Positions 25,082 to 34,115 of a stretch of DNA of 63,627 nt are shown here, one piece after another. Location of the stretch: NCBI GenBank assembly GCA_035708085.1, contig DASSTE010000037.1, positions 1 to 63,627 on the forward strand, in the 5' to 3' direction. Position 1 is the first letter of the stretch. The number at the start of each line of letters is the position of its first letter. This DNA comes from DASSBR01 sp035708085. Its GTDB lineage: Bacteria > Pseudomonadota > Gammaproteobacteria > Natronospirales > DASSBR01. A program made the translations under genes and the position numbers. The notes beneath the pieces were generated by a model. The model saw only the letters and a list, made by a program, of their open reading frames with translations, made no database searches and was not told the DNA's origin.

Positions 25082-27757
25082 ATGTCTGATTCCAACCTCA
25101 AAGATTCCACGGATATCGACATCCAGGAAACCCGCGAATGGCAGGAGTCCATTCGTTCCGTGCTGGCGAACGAGGGACCGGAGCGCGCCAAGTTCCTGCT
25201 CGAGAATGTCATTCTCGACGCGCGCCGCACCGGTGCCTACATTCCGTACGATCCAAGTACGCCGTACATCAACACGATTCCGCCGCACCAGGAAGAGAAG
25301 ATGCCCGGCGAGCAGCGGCTGGAGCGGCAGGTACGGTCGCTGATTCGCTGGAACGCGATGGCAATGGTGGTGCGCGCCAAGCGCAGCGGCAAGGGCCTCG
25401 GCGGCCATATCGCGAGCTACCAGTCGGCTGCGACGTTGTACGAAGTCGGCTTCAATCATTTCTTCCATGCACCGTCCGAAGGCCACGGCGGCGACCTGTT
25501 GTACCTCCAGGGGCATTCGTCGGAAGGCATTTATTCGCGCGCGTTTCTCGAAGGCCGGCTGTCCGAGGAGAATCTGGAGAACTTCCGCCAGGAGACGCAC
25601 GGCAAGGGCATTTCGTCGTATCCGCACCCGTGGCTGATGCCGGACTTCTGGCAGTTCGCCACCGTGAGCATGGGTCTGGGTCCGATCACCGCGATCTACC
25701 AGGCGCGGTTCATGAAGTACCTCGAAAATCGCGGTATCGCCAAGACGTCGAACCGCAAGGTCTGGTGCTTCATCGGCGATGGCGAAACCGACGAGCCGGA
25801 GACGCTGGGTGCGATCGACATTGCCGCGCGCGAAAAGCTCGACAACCTGATTTTCGTGATCAACTGCAACCTGCAGCGTCTCGACGGCCCGGTGCGCGGC
25901 GACAGCAAGATCGTTCAGGAGCTGGAGGGCCGTTTCCACGGCGCCGGCTGGAACGTCATCAAGGTGCTGTGGGGTGGCCGCTGGGACCAGCTGCTGGCGC
26001 AGGATGAAAAAGGCCTGTTGCTGAAACGCATGGAGGAGTGCGTCGACGGCGAGTACCAGTCCTTCAAGGCGCACGGCGGCGCCTACACCCGCGAACATTT
26101 CTTCGGCAAGTATCCCGAACTCAAGGAGATGGTCGCCAACTACACCGACGAGGATATCTGGCGGCTGAATCGTGGCGGCCACGATCCGCAGAAGGTGTAC
26201 GCGGCCTATGCCGCCGCGGTCAAGCACAAGGGCCAGCCGACCGTCATTCTCGCCAAGACCATCAAGGGCTACGGGATGGGCGCGGCCGGCGAGGCGGCGA
26301 TGACGGCGCACCAGAGCGAGGAAATGAACGATGAGGAAATCCTCGCATTCCGCGATCGCTTCGAAGTGCCGCTCTCCGACGAAGAAGCGCTGAAGCTGCC
26401 GTTTATCCGCCCCGACGAAGGCTCTGAGGTGATGCGCTACCTGAAGGAGCGGCGCAAGGATCTCGGTGGCTACCTGCCGGCACGGCGCAAGAAGTCGACC
26501 ACGCTGCAGATTCCGGACCTGGAGGCGTTCCGCAAGCTACTGGACGGCACCGGCGACCGCGAAATTTCGACCACGATGGTCTATGTGCGCATTCTGCAGA
26601 TCCTGACGCGCGACAAGAACATCCGTGAGCATATCGTGCCGATCGTGCCGGACGAAGCTCGCACGTTCGGCATGGAAGGACTGTTCCGGTCGATCGGCAT
26701 CTATGCGCCGGAGGGTCAGCTTTACGATCCGATGGACGCGGGGCAGCTCGCGTTTTATCGCGAGGACGTCAAGGGCCAGATTCTCGAAGAAGGCATCACC
26801 GAGGCCGGCTCGATGTCGTCCTTCATCGCTGCGGGCACGTCCTACAGTACGCACGACACGCCGATGATCCCGTTCTTCTCGTTCTATTCGATGTTCGGGT
26901 TCCAGCGCTTCGGCGACTTGTGCTGGGCCGCCGGCGACATGCGTGCGCGGGGCTTCCTGCTCGGCGGCACATCCGGTCGTACGACGATGAACGGCGAAGG
27001 CCTGCAGCACGAAGACGGCCAGAGTCACCTGTTCTTCTCGGTGATTCCGAACGTTCGGACCTACGACCCGACGTTCGCCTACGAATTCGTCGTCATCGTG
27101 CAGGACGGCCTGCGACGCATGTACGTGGACCAGGAGGACTGTTACTACTACATCACGATGATGAACGAAAACTACGTTCATCCACCGATGCCGGAGGGTG
27201 TCGAAGAAGGCATCATCCGCGGCATGTACCTCTTCCGGGAAGGGGAGACCGGCAAGAAGCAGCCGCGCGTGCAGTTGATGGGTTCGGGCACGATCCTGCG
27301 CGAGGTCATCGCCGCCGCCGAATTGCTCAAGCAGGACTGGAACGTCACGGCGGACATCTGGAGCGCCCCGGGCATCAACGAGCTGGCGCGCGATGGGCGC
27401 GATACCGAACGCTGGAACCGCCTGCATCCGGAGCAGGAACCGAAGCAGGCATACGTCACCGAATGTCTCCGCGGCCGGGAAGGCCCGGTGGTGGTTGCGA
27501 CCGATTACGTGCGCAGCTATTCCGAACAGATTCGGCCGTTCGTGCCGCAGCGCTACTGCACGCTGGGGACCGACGGTTACGGCCGCAGCGATACACGGGA
27601 AAATCTGCGCGAATTCTTCGAAGTCAGCCGTCATTGGGTTGTCGTCACCGCGTTGTCCGCGCTCGCCGATGAAGGCAAGGTCGATCGCAAGAAGGTGGCG
27701 GAGGCAATCAAGAAGTACGACATCGACCCCGACAAGCCGAACCCGCTCACGGTGTAA
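25082..27757 (+). CDS. aceE: Pyruvate dehydrogenase E1 component, homodimeric type
   Basis: A protein of 891 residues, the usual length of the single-chain alpha2-type E1. It begins DIQETREWQESIRSVLANEGPERAKFLL, shown here in part. The thiamine diphosphate motif is GDGETDEPETLGAI... with LIFVINCNLQRLDGPVRG. The C-terminal part contains RTFGMEGLFRSIGIY and TTMNGEGLQHEDGQSH. It decarboxylates pyruvate and passes the acetyl group to the lipoyl domains of AceF. It heads the aceE-aceF-lpdA operon with gaps of 5 and 12 bases. Confidence 0.97.
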   Translation: MSDSNLKDSTDIDIQETREWQESIRSVLANEGPERAKFLLENVILDARRTGAYIPYDPSTPYINTIPPHQEEKMPGEQRLERQVRSLIRWNAMAMVVRAKRSGKGLGGHIASYQSAATLYEVGFNHFFHAPSEGHGGDLLYLQGHSSEGIYSRAFLEGRLSEENLENFRQETHGKGISSYPHPWLMPDFWQFATVSMGLGPITAIYQARFMKYLENRGIAKTSNRKVWCFIGDGETDEPETLGAIDIAAREKLDNLIFVINCNLQRLDGPVRGDSKIVQELEGRFHGAGWNVIKVLWGGRWDQLLAQDEKGLLLKRMEECVDGEYQSFKAHGGAYTREHFFGKYPELKEMVANYTDEDIWRLNRGGHDPQKVYAAYAAAVKHKGQPTVILAKTIKGYGMGAAGEAAMTAHQSEEMNDEEILAFRDRFEVPLSDEEALKLPFIRPDEGSEVMRYLKERRKDLGGYLPARRKKSTTLQIPDLEAFRKLLDGTGDREISTTMVYVRILQILTRDKNIREHIVPIVPDEARTFGMEGLFRSIGIYAPEGQLYDPMDAGQLAFYREDVKGQILEEGITEAGSMSSFIAAGTSYSTHDTPMIPFFSFYSMFGFQRFGDLCWAAGDMRARGFLLGGTSGRTTMNGEGLQHEDGQSHLFFSVIPNVRTYDPTFAYEFVVIVQDGLRRMYVDQEDCYYYITMMNENYVHPPMPEGVEEGIIRGMYLFREGETGKKQPRVQLMGSGTILREVIAAAELLKQDWNVTADIWSAPGINELARDGRDTERWNRLHPEQEPKQAYVTECLRGREGPVVVATDYVRSYSEQIRPFVPQRYCTLGTDGYGRSDTRENLREFFEVSRHWVVVTALSALADEGKVDRKKVAEAIKKYDIDPDKPNPLTV

Positions 27758-27762
27758 CAGAG

Positions 27763-29100
27763 ATGGCAGAAACCAAAGAAGTAAAAGTCCCGGACATCGG
27801 TGATTTCGAGAAAGTCGATGTCATTGATGTGATGGTCGGGGAAGGCGATTCCATCGACAAGGAAACGCCGCTGATTACGCTGGAAACGGACAAGGCCGCA
27901 ATGGACGTGCCGTCGCCTTTCGCCGGCAAGATCAAGTCACTGAAAATCTCCACCGGCGATAAAGTTTCGCAAGGCGACGTGATCGCGACCGTCGAGGTCG
28001 AGGCGGCTGAAGCGAAGGGAGAAGGTGCCGAGCCCGAGGCGGAGGAGGCGCCGGCGAAGGAAGAAAAGGCCGAGCCAAAGCAAGATCAGGCGAAGCAAAA
28101 GCCCGAAGAGAAAAAGCAGGAGCCGAAGCCCGCCGCGCCGCCGCAAAAGCGCGAAGAACGGCACCCGGCGCCCGGCGAACTGCCGCCGATCGACGAGGCC
28201 AGCTTCGGCCAGGCGCACGCGAGCCCCTCGGTGCGCAAGTTCGCGCGCGAACTGGGCGCCGATCTCAGTCGCGTCGAAGGCTCCGGCCGCAAAAACCGGA
28301 TCACGCATGACGACGTCAAGGCCTTCGTCAAGCGCATCATGCAGGGTGGCAGTGGCGCGGGCGGCGGCCTGCCGGCGGTGCCGGCGGTGGATTTCGCCAA
28401 GTTCGGCGAAATCGAGCGCAAGCCGCTCAGCCGCATCAAGAAAATCTCCGGGCCGCGCGTGCATGCGAGCTGGGTCAATCTGCCGCACGTCACGCAGCAC
28501 GACGACGCCGACATCACGGCGATGGAATCGGTGCGCCAGGCGTTGAAGCCGGAAGCCGAAGCGCACGGCGCGAAGCTCACGCCGCTCGCCTTCCTGATCA
28601 AGGCGTGCGTTGCCGCACTGAAGGAATATCCGGACTTCAACAGCTCGCTCGATACCGACGGCGAGACGCTGATCTACAAAAAGTACTTCCACGTCGGTTT
28701 CGCAGTCGATACTGAAGGCGGCCTCGTCGTGCCGGTGATTCGCGACGCCGACCAGAAGAATCTGCTGGAGATTGCGGCGGAGCTGGGCGAGTTGAGCGAC
28801 AAGGCGCGCAAGGGCAAGCTCACCGCCAACGACATGCAGGGCGGGTGCTTCAGCATTTCCAGCCTCGGCAGCATCGGCGGCACGTACTTCACGCCGATCA
28901 TCAACGCCCCGGAAGTGGCGATTCTGGGCGTATCGCGCTCGTCGGTGAAGCCGGTGTTCCAGAATGGCCAGTTCGTGCCGCGCACGATCCTGCCGCTGTC
29001 GCTGTCGTACGACCATCGGGTGATCGACGGGGCGAGCGCTGCGCGCTTCACGCGTTTTCTGGCCGAAACGCTGGAGAGCATGAAAGGCCTGATTTTCTAA
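27763..29100 (+). CDS. aceF: Dihydrolipoyllysine acetyltransferase (E2 of pyruvate dehydrogenase)
   Basis: A protein of 445 residues with one lipoyl domain (residues 1-80, lipoyl lysine in ETDKAAMDVPSP), a long Glu/Lys/Pro/Ala-rich linker (about 85-140), a peripheral subunit-binding domain (ASPSVRKFARELGADLSRV, about 150-185) and the catalytic acyltransferase domain ending SLSYDHRVIDGASAARF, with the active-site His. Enteric AceF has three lipoyl domains. Here one is on E2 and a near-copy is fused to E3, the next gene. The core forms the scaffold of the complex. Confidence 0.96.
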   Translation: MAETKEVKVPDIGDFEKVDVIDVMVGEGDSIDKETPLITLETDKAAMDVPSPFAGKIKSLKISTGDKVSQGDVIATVEVEAAEAKGEGAEPEAEEAPAKEEKAEPKQDQAKQKPEEKKQEPKPAAPPQKREERHPAPGELPPIDEASFGQAHASPSVRKFARELGADLSRVEGSGRKNRITHDDVKAFVKRIMQGGSGAGGGLPAVPAVDFAKFGEIERKPLSRIKKISGPRVHASWVNLPHVTQHDDADITAMESVRQALKPEAEAHGAKLTPLAFLIKACVAALKEYPDFNSSLDTDGETLIYKKYFHVGFAVDTEGGLVVPVIRDADQKNLLEIAAELGELSDKARKGKLTANDMQGGCFSISSLGSIGGTYFTPIINAPEVAILGVSRSSVKPVFQNGQFVPRTILPLSLSYDHRVIDGASAARFTRFLAETLESMKGLIF

Positions 29101-29112
29101 GTTCTGACCGCT

Positions 29113-30897
29113 ATGCCAAAAACCATAGAAATCAAAGTCCCCGACATCGGCGATTTCGAAAACGTTGATGTCATCGACGTGATGGTCGCCGAAGGCGACA
29201 AAATCGAAAAAGAAACCGCGCTGATTACGCTCGAGACCGACAAGGCGGCTATGGATGTGCCTTCGCCGTACGCCGGCACGGTGAAGTCGCTCAAGGTCTC
29301 AGCGGATGACAAGGTGTCGGAAGGCGATGTCATTCTTACGGTTGAAGTCGCTGAAGCAGACGATGAGGAGCCCGCTGCCGAAGAGGCCGAGCCGGAAAAG
29401 GAACCGGATGAAGCGCCCGGGCAACCCGAAGACGAGCCAAAACGAAAATCCGAGCCACAGCCGAAAGCCGGCGAATACCAGGGCAATGTCGATATTGAAT
29501 GCGACGTGCTGGTATTGGGTTCCGGCCCCGGCGGTTATACCGCCGCGTTTCGCGCTGCCGATCTCGGGCAGAAGGTGGTGCTGGTCGAGCGCTACGACAG
29601 CCTGGGCGGCGTATGCCTCAACGTCGGCTGCATCCCGTCCAAAGCCTTGCTGCACGTCGCGAAGGTCATCGAGGAGACGCACTTCTTCGCCGAACACGGC
29701 GTGAAGTTCGGCGAGCCGAAGATCGATACCGGCGCCTTGCGGGAATGGAAAAACAGCGTCGTCGGCAAACTCACCGGCGGCCTCGTCGGCCTCGCCAAGC
29801 GCCGCAAGGTGACGGTTGTTCACGGCGTCGGACAATTCGTCTCGCCGCACCATCTTGAGGTGGACGGCAAGGACGGCAAGACCGCGATCCGCTTTAGCAA
29901 CGCGATCATCGCGGCCGGTTCGGAAGCGGCGATGTTGCCGAATCTGCCGGATGACAAGCGCATCATGACTTCGACGCACGCGCTCGAGCTGGAAGAGTTG
30001 CCGCAGCGGATGCTGGTGATCGGCGGCGGCATCATCGGCCTGGAGATGGCGACGGTGTACGATGCGCTGGGCGTCGAAATCTCGGTCGTCGAGATGACCG
30101 ATACCCTGATGCCGGGCGCCGACCGCGCCATCGTCAAGCCGCTGGAAAAGCGCATCCGCAAGCGCTACGAAAACATTCTGCTGAACACGAAGGTCAGCAA
30201 AGTGGAGGCGACGAAGCAGGGCATCAAGGTCAGCTTCGAAGGCAAGGATGCGCCGAAGCCGCAGGTCTATGGTCGCGTGCTGGTGGCTGTGGGGCGGCGT
30301 CCTAACGGCGGCCGCATCGGCGCGGACAAGGCCGGCATCAAAGTCGACGAGCGCGGCTTTATTCCAACCGACAAGCAGCAGCGCACCAACGTCGAGCATA
30401 TCTTCGCGATCGGCGACATTACCAAGGCGCCGTTGCTCGCGCACAAGGCGACGCACGAAGGCAAGATCGCGGCGGAAGTCGCGGCGGGTGAAAAGTCAGC
30501 CTTCGATGCGCGCGTCATCCCGTCGGTCGCGTACACCGATCCGGAAATCGCCTGGGTGGGCCTGACGGAAGCGGAAGCCAAGGAGCAGGGCATCGACTTC
30601 GGCGTCGGCGAATTTCCGTGGGCGGCAAATGGGCGGTCGCTGGCAATGGGTCGTGACGACGGTGTGACGCGAATCTATTTCGACAACAAGGACGGCCGTA
30701 TCATCGGCGCCGGCATCGCCGGTCCGGGAGCCGGCGACCTGATTTCGGAACTGGCGCTGGCGATTGAAATGGGCGCCGACGCGGCCGATGTCGCCCTTAC
30801 CATCCATCCACACCCGACTACCTCCGAAACGGTCGCGATGGCGGCGGAGGCATTTGAAGGCACGCTGACCGACCTGTACGCGCCGAAGAAGCGCTAA
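29113..30897 (+). CDS. lpdA: Dihydrolipoyl dehydrogenase (E3) with N-terminal lipoyl domain
   Basis: A protein of 594 residues, about 120 longer than ordinary E3. Residues 1-80 form a lipoyl domain nearly matching that of AceF (ETDKAAMDVPSPYAGTVKSL), followed by an acidic and Pro-rich linker to about residue 120. The flavoprotein part starts CDVLVLGSGPGGYTAAFRAA, has the redox pair C168 and C173 (GGVCLNVGCIPSKALLH), the NAD site VIGGGIIGLEMATVY and the C-terminal catalytic HPHPTTSET. It reoxidises dihydrolipoamide with NAD+. Such lipoyl-E3 fusions are known from Neisseria P64K and some other proteobacteria. Its stop overlaps the alkB stop by two bases on the opposite strand. Confidence 0.96.
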   Translation: MPKTIEIKVPDIGDFENVDVIDVMVAEGDKIEKETALITLETDKAAMDVPSPYAGTVKSLKVSADDKVSEGDVILTVEVAEADDEEPAAEEAEPEKEPDEAPGQPEDEPKRKSEPQPKAGEYQGNVDIECDVLVLGSGPGGYTAAFRAADLGQKVVLVERYDSLGGVCLNVGCIPSKALLHVAKVIEETHFFAEHGVKFGEPKIDTGALREWKNSVVGKLTGGLVGLAKRRKVTVVHGVGQFVSPHHLEVDGKDGKTAIRFSNAIIAAGSEAAMLPNLPDDKRIMTSTHALELEELPQRMLVIGGGIIGLEMATVYDALGVEISVVEMTDTLMPGADRAIVKPLEKRIRKRYENILLNTKVSKVEATKQGIKVSFEGKDAPKPQVYGRVLVAVGRRPNGGRIGADKAGIKVDERGFIPTDKQQRTNVEHIFAIGDITKAPLLAHKATHEGKIAAEVAAGEKSAFDARVIPSVAYTDPEIAWVGLTEAEAKEQGIDFGVGEFPWAANGRSLAMGRDDGVTRIYFDNKDGRIIGAGIAGPGAGDLISELALAIEMGADAADVALTIHPHPTTSETVAMAAEAFEGTLTDLYAPKKR

Positions 30898-31541
30898 TTC
30901 GCTTTCCTGAAGGTCAGGTTGATCCGACACGCGCCGAGCAGCGGGTGTTCGCCGTCTTCGATCGGTTTAATGCCGTGGTAGATGAGTCGTGCGGGGCCGC
31001 CAAATACGATCACGTCGCCATCGAACAGGCGAACTTGGCACGTGGGCCCGCGGCGCTCGAGGCCGCCGATCAAGAAAGTCGCCGGCAGGCCCAGTGACAC
31101 CGATACGATCGGCTGGTCAAAATCCCGCTCGTCGCGATCCTGGTGGAGGCTCAGGCGGGTGCCGGGCTCGTAACGGTTGATCAGGCAGACGTCGGGGGCG
31201 AAACCGCTGAACCCGGCCGCTTCCGCGGCCGCAGTCGCTAGCTGTTGAAACGATGCCGGCATATCCGGCCATGGCTTGCCGCTGTCCGGATCGACAGGCG
31301 AATAGCGATAACCGCGACGATCGGAAATCCAGCCAAATGCACCGCAGTTGGTCATTGCGACCGACATGACCTGCCCGCCCGGCGTACGCATGTGGCGCAG
31401 CGGCGCGGCTGCGATGACACCTTGTAACGGCCCGGCCAGATCGGCAGCCCCGACGAAGCCCGGCAGCCGGGTGATGCCATCCGCCAGCGGCTCGACCGCC
31501 GCTTCCGCCAACATATCCAAGAGATTACGCGTGGCGGACAT
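30894..31541 (-). CDS. alkB: AlkB-like Fe(II)/2-oxoglutarate DNA/RNA dealkylase
   Basis: A protein of 215 residues. The iron ligands are H133 and D135 (LSLHQDRDERDF) and H189 (IYHGIKP), and the 2-oxoglutarate site is R206 and R212 in RINLTFRKAN. The nucleotide-recognition region TNCGAFGWISDRRGYRY resembles E. coli AlkB, which removes 1-methyladenine and 3-methylcytosine lesions. It overlaps the end of the upstream P450 gene by 17 bases, so the two are cotranscribed on the minus strand. Confidence 0.94.
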   Translation of the reverse strand: MSATRNLLDMLAEAAVEPLADGITRLPGFVGAADLAGPLQGVIAAAPLRHMRTPGGQVMSVAMTNCGAFGWISDRRGYRYSPVDPDSGKPWPDMPASFQQLATAAAEAAGFSGFAPDVCLINRYEPGTRLSLHQDRDERDFDQPIVSVSLGLPATFLIGGLERRGPTCQVRLFDGDVIVFGGPARLIYHGIKPIEDGEHPLLGACRINLTFRKAN

Positions 31542-32769
31542 GGCTGATCACGAAGCGGCTCTCCGGTATCGCCGGCAGGCGTGTCAGATCGACACGCAGA
31601 TCCTGCTCCGGCACGTCATAACGCATCGCGTTCGTCAGCATGCGGGTCGCGGTCTTCATGAGTTCAATCGTAATCCACTCGCCCGGACAACGATGATCGC
31701 GATAGTGATCACCGCCACCTTGCGGGATAAAGTTGAAGGCGTTCGGCTGCCACCCGGCGAACCGCTCCGGCAGAAACTGGCCGGGCTCATTCCATGTCCG
31801 GCTGTCGTGGTTGGTGCCGTACAGATCCAGCAGCATCCATTCGCCCTGCTCGAAATGATGCCCGCGCCACTCGAACTCGGCCTGCACGCGCCCGCCGATC
31901 AGGGGAAAGAACGGATAAAAGCGGCGGACTTCCTGGACAAAGTTTTCAATCGCGTCGTCGTCACCGCCCGAGACAGCTTCGCGGCACTGCGGATGTTCGT
32001 GCAGCGCCAGCGCGGCGAAAGTCACGAAGCGGGCGACGGCGACCGTCGGTCGCAGCACGTTAATCAGTTCCACCGCCGCCGCTTTCGCGTCCATGAGGCT
32101 GCCGTTCAGCTCGCGATACAACGCAATGACGTGTGCGGCACTGTCTTCAGGCGCCTGCCGCCGTCCGGCCCGCAGCGCCTCGATAATCTCCTGCGCCCAG
32201 CGCTCGGAACGCCGCCGCAAGCCCATCGCGCGCCAGTTGCGTGGCCCCACCGCGCCGGCGCCGTCGATCATGGCCGCGAACTCTCGGGTGCGCTCAGCGG
32301 CTTGTGCCGGTGTCAATTCGATGCCTGACCACCGGCAGACGGCGCGGCAGAGAACGCCTTGCATCGCGTAGTGCAGCACGACCGTGTCCATCCCCTGCCA
32401 AGCGGCGATCTGCGCCTGCCAGTCGGCAGCCACCAATTCCGCCAGTTCGGCGATTCGCTCCGGCGTCATCAGCGACATGAACAGCTGCTTGCGATGACGG
32501 TGCGCCTCGCCGCTCAACAGCTCGACGCTGCCCTTGTCCTGTAGCAGCTTCAATGCGCTCGGGGGCATCGCCCTGCGGCGCGTGAACCGGTCGGGCTGGT
32601 AGAAGATTTCGGCCGCTTCCGTACCGCTTGCGCAAAACACTCTGCGCAGCATCAGCCGCGTTTCGAATACGTCGGTTCGATAGCGCGCGCAGCGGTTGGC
32701 GATGAAGTCGTAACCTTCCGACAGCAGAGCCAAGGTGCTGTCGCCTTTGTCCACAGGAACTTGCGCCAT
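31525..32769 (-). CDS. CYP152-like cytochrome P450 (fatty-acid peroxygenase family)
   Basis: A soluble protein of 414 residues without a membrane anchor. The heme segment FNFIPQGGGDHYRDHRCPGEW places the thiolate at C361. Together with INVLRPTVAVARFVTFAALAL (R240-P241 in place of the usual acid-alcohol pair), it is characteristic of CYP152 peroxygenases, which use H2O2 to hydroxylate or decarboxylate fatty acids, the substrate carboxylate pairing with that Arg. By my alignment, the residue equivalent to Gln85 of P450 BS-beta and His85 of OleT is Glu83 (VELLSG), so alpha, beta or decarboxylase chemistry cannot be assigned. It lies upstream of alkB with a 17-base overlap. Confidence 0.88.
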   Translation of the reverse strand: MAQVPVDKGDSTLALLSEGYDFIANRCARYRTDVFETRLMLRRVFCASGTEAAEIFYQPDRFTRRRAMPPSALKLLQDKGSVELLSGEAHRHRKQLFMSLMTPERIAELAELVAADWQAQIAAWQGMDTVVLHYAMQGVLCRAVCRWSGIELTPAQAAERTREFAAMIDGAGAVGPRNWRAMGLRRRSERWAQEIIEALRAGRRQAPEDSAAHVIALYRELNGSLMDAKAAAVELINVLRPTVAVARFVTFAALALHEHPQCREAVSGGDDDAIENFVQEVRRFYPFFPLIGGRVQAEFEWRGHHFEQGEWMLLDLYGTNHDSRTWNEPGQFLPERFAGWQPNAFNFIPQGGGDHYRDHRCPGEWITIELMKTATRMLTNAMRYDVPEQDLRVDLTRLPAIPESRFVISHVRHA

Positions 32770-32801
32770 GGGGCCAGTGTAGCCGCTGGCCGCTGTGGTC
32801 G

Positions 32802-33008
32802 TTACCGGGCCTTACCCTTGCATTTTTTCAGCTTGGTCCAGATGCCGATGCCAAGGCCTGGAAGCACGAAGCCGCCGCCGACGAAGATACCCGCCATGTA
32901 CCACCACAGCCGTGGATCGTGCGGCCCGATGCCCGCCGCGGCGCAAATCACGATGGCGAGCAGCGCCCACAGCACCGCCCAGAGCAGCGGAAAGATCAGA
33001 AGAAGCAT
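32802..33008 (-). CDS. Small two-helix membrane protein, unknown function
   Basis: A protein of 68 residues whose ATG (33008) follows directly on the stop of the upstream gene (TGAATG), which supports translation by coupling. Two hydrophobic segments (about residues 2-25 and 35-56) are joined by a short loop GIGPHDPRLWWY, and a basic tail KLKKCKGKAR follows. I do not recognise a family. It lies between a 141-residue membrane protein and the P450. Confidence 0.6.
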   Translation of the reverse strand: MLLLIFPLLWAVLWALLAIVICAAAGIGPHDPRLWWYMAGIFVGGGFVLPGLGIGIWTKLKKCKGKAR

Positions 33009-33434
33009 TCAGCCGATATTGATGTTGCGCGCGCGAATTTCGCGCACGAAGTCTTCGACACGTTCCGGTGGCACGCCGGTCAGGTTGACCATCAGAACGC
33101 CGCGTTGCAGCTTGTTCGCGGCGCCCTGGCTGTCCGTGATGACCGCCACCCGCTTGACCTGCTTGAGCGAGTAGACTTGCATGCCCAGTGCCAGACCGCG
33201 CGGATCGGACAGCGCGATGGCGCGATCTGTGAGGCGCGCCGCCGGTTGCCGGACGTATTTGACGCCCAGGCCGCCGATCGCCAGGCCGGCGACGAATGCC
33301 AGCACGGCCCAGGCCGGGAACTTCGTAAACATCGCGAGCATGTATGCGCCCGCAAACAGGACGGCCGCGGCGACCAGCCAGGGATACATCCTGTTGCGGG
33401 TACGAAAGTATTGTACGGTCGGCTGTTCAGCCAT
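33009..33434 (-). CDS. Membrane protein with PH-like C-terminal region, unknown function
   Basis: A protein of 141 residues. Two transmembrane segments (about 17-37 and 40-58) are followed by a soluble part with alternating strands (ARLTDRAIALSDPRGLALGM, YSLKQVKRVAVITDSQGAANK, GVLMVNLTGVPPERVEDFV) that suggests a small PH-like fold as in other bacterial two-helix plus PH proteins. This is an inference from pattern only. It begins 30 bases after nth and is tightly linked to the 68-residue gene downstream. Confidence 0.65.
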   Translation of the reverse strand: MAEQPTVQYFRTRNRMYPWLVAAAVLFAGAYMLAMFTKFPAWAVLAFVAGLAIGGLGVKYVRQPAARLTDRAIALSDPRGLALGMQVYSLKQVKRVAVITDSQGAANKLQRGVLMVNLTGVPPERVEDFVREIRARNINIG

Positions 33435-33464
33435 GAACGCCTTCCCATTGCTTCGACAGGGACA

Positions 33465-34115
33465 TTATTTCAGATTTTCAGATCTGGTGGTCTTGTGCCG
33501 GTATTCGCACAAATCCTCGATGACGCACTGCGGGCACTTCGGCTTGCGCGCCACGCAGGTGTAGCGGCCGTGCAGGATCAGCCAGTGGTGCGCGTTCGGC
33601 TTGTATTCATCCGGCACGACCTTGAGCAGCGCCTTTTCGACCGCGAGCGGCGTCTTCCCGGGCGCGAGACGGGTCCGGTTGGCGACACGGAAAATATGCG
33701 TGTCCACCGCGATCGTCGGCTCGTCGAACAGCGTATTGAGAATCACGTTCGCAGTCTTGCGGCCGACACCCGGCAGCGCCTCCAACTCGGCACGCGTGTT
33801 CGGCACCTCACCGCCGTGGCGCTCGAGTAGCAGCTTCGACATCGCAATGACGTTCTTCGCCTTGTTGTTATACAGGCCGATGGTGTTGATATAGCCTTTC
33901 AGGGCCTCTTCGCCCAGCGCCACCATCTGTTTCGGCGTGCTGGCAACCTTGAAGAGCCTGGCGGTGGCCGCATTGACGCCGCGGTCGGTGGATTGCGCCG
34001 ACAGGATGACCGCGACCAGCAACTCGTAATGGTTGTTATAAACCAGCTCGGTGGTCGGCGCGGGGATCGCCTCCTGCAGCCGGGCGAAGATTTCGCGGCG
34101 CCTGTCCGCGTTCAT
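33465..34115 (-). CDS. nth: Endonuclease III
   Basis: A protein of 216 residues. The helix-hairpin-helix LPGVGRKTANVILN includes the catalytic lysine, the catalytic Asp is in AVDTHIFRVANRT, and the C-terminal [4Fe-4S] loop is C-x6-C-x2-C-x5-C in CVARKPKCPQCVIEDLC. It removes oxidised pyrimidines and cuts at the abasic site. Its ATG overlaps the rsxB stop by four bases, the same neighbour pair seen in many gammaproteobacteria. Confidence 0.96.
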   Translation of the reverse strand: MNADRRREIFARLQEAIPAPTTELVYNNHYELLVAVILSAQSTDRGVNAATARLFKVASTPKQMVALGEEALKGYINTIGLYNNKAKNVIAMSKLLLERHGGEVPNTRAELEALPGVGRKTANVILNTLFDEPTIAVDTHIFRVANRTRLAPGKTPLAVEKALLKVVPDEYKPNAHHWLILHGRYTCVARKPKCPQCVIEDLCEYRHKTTRSENLK

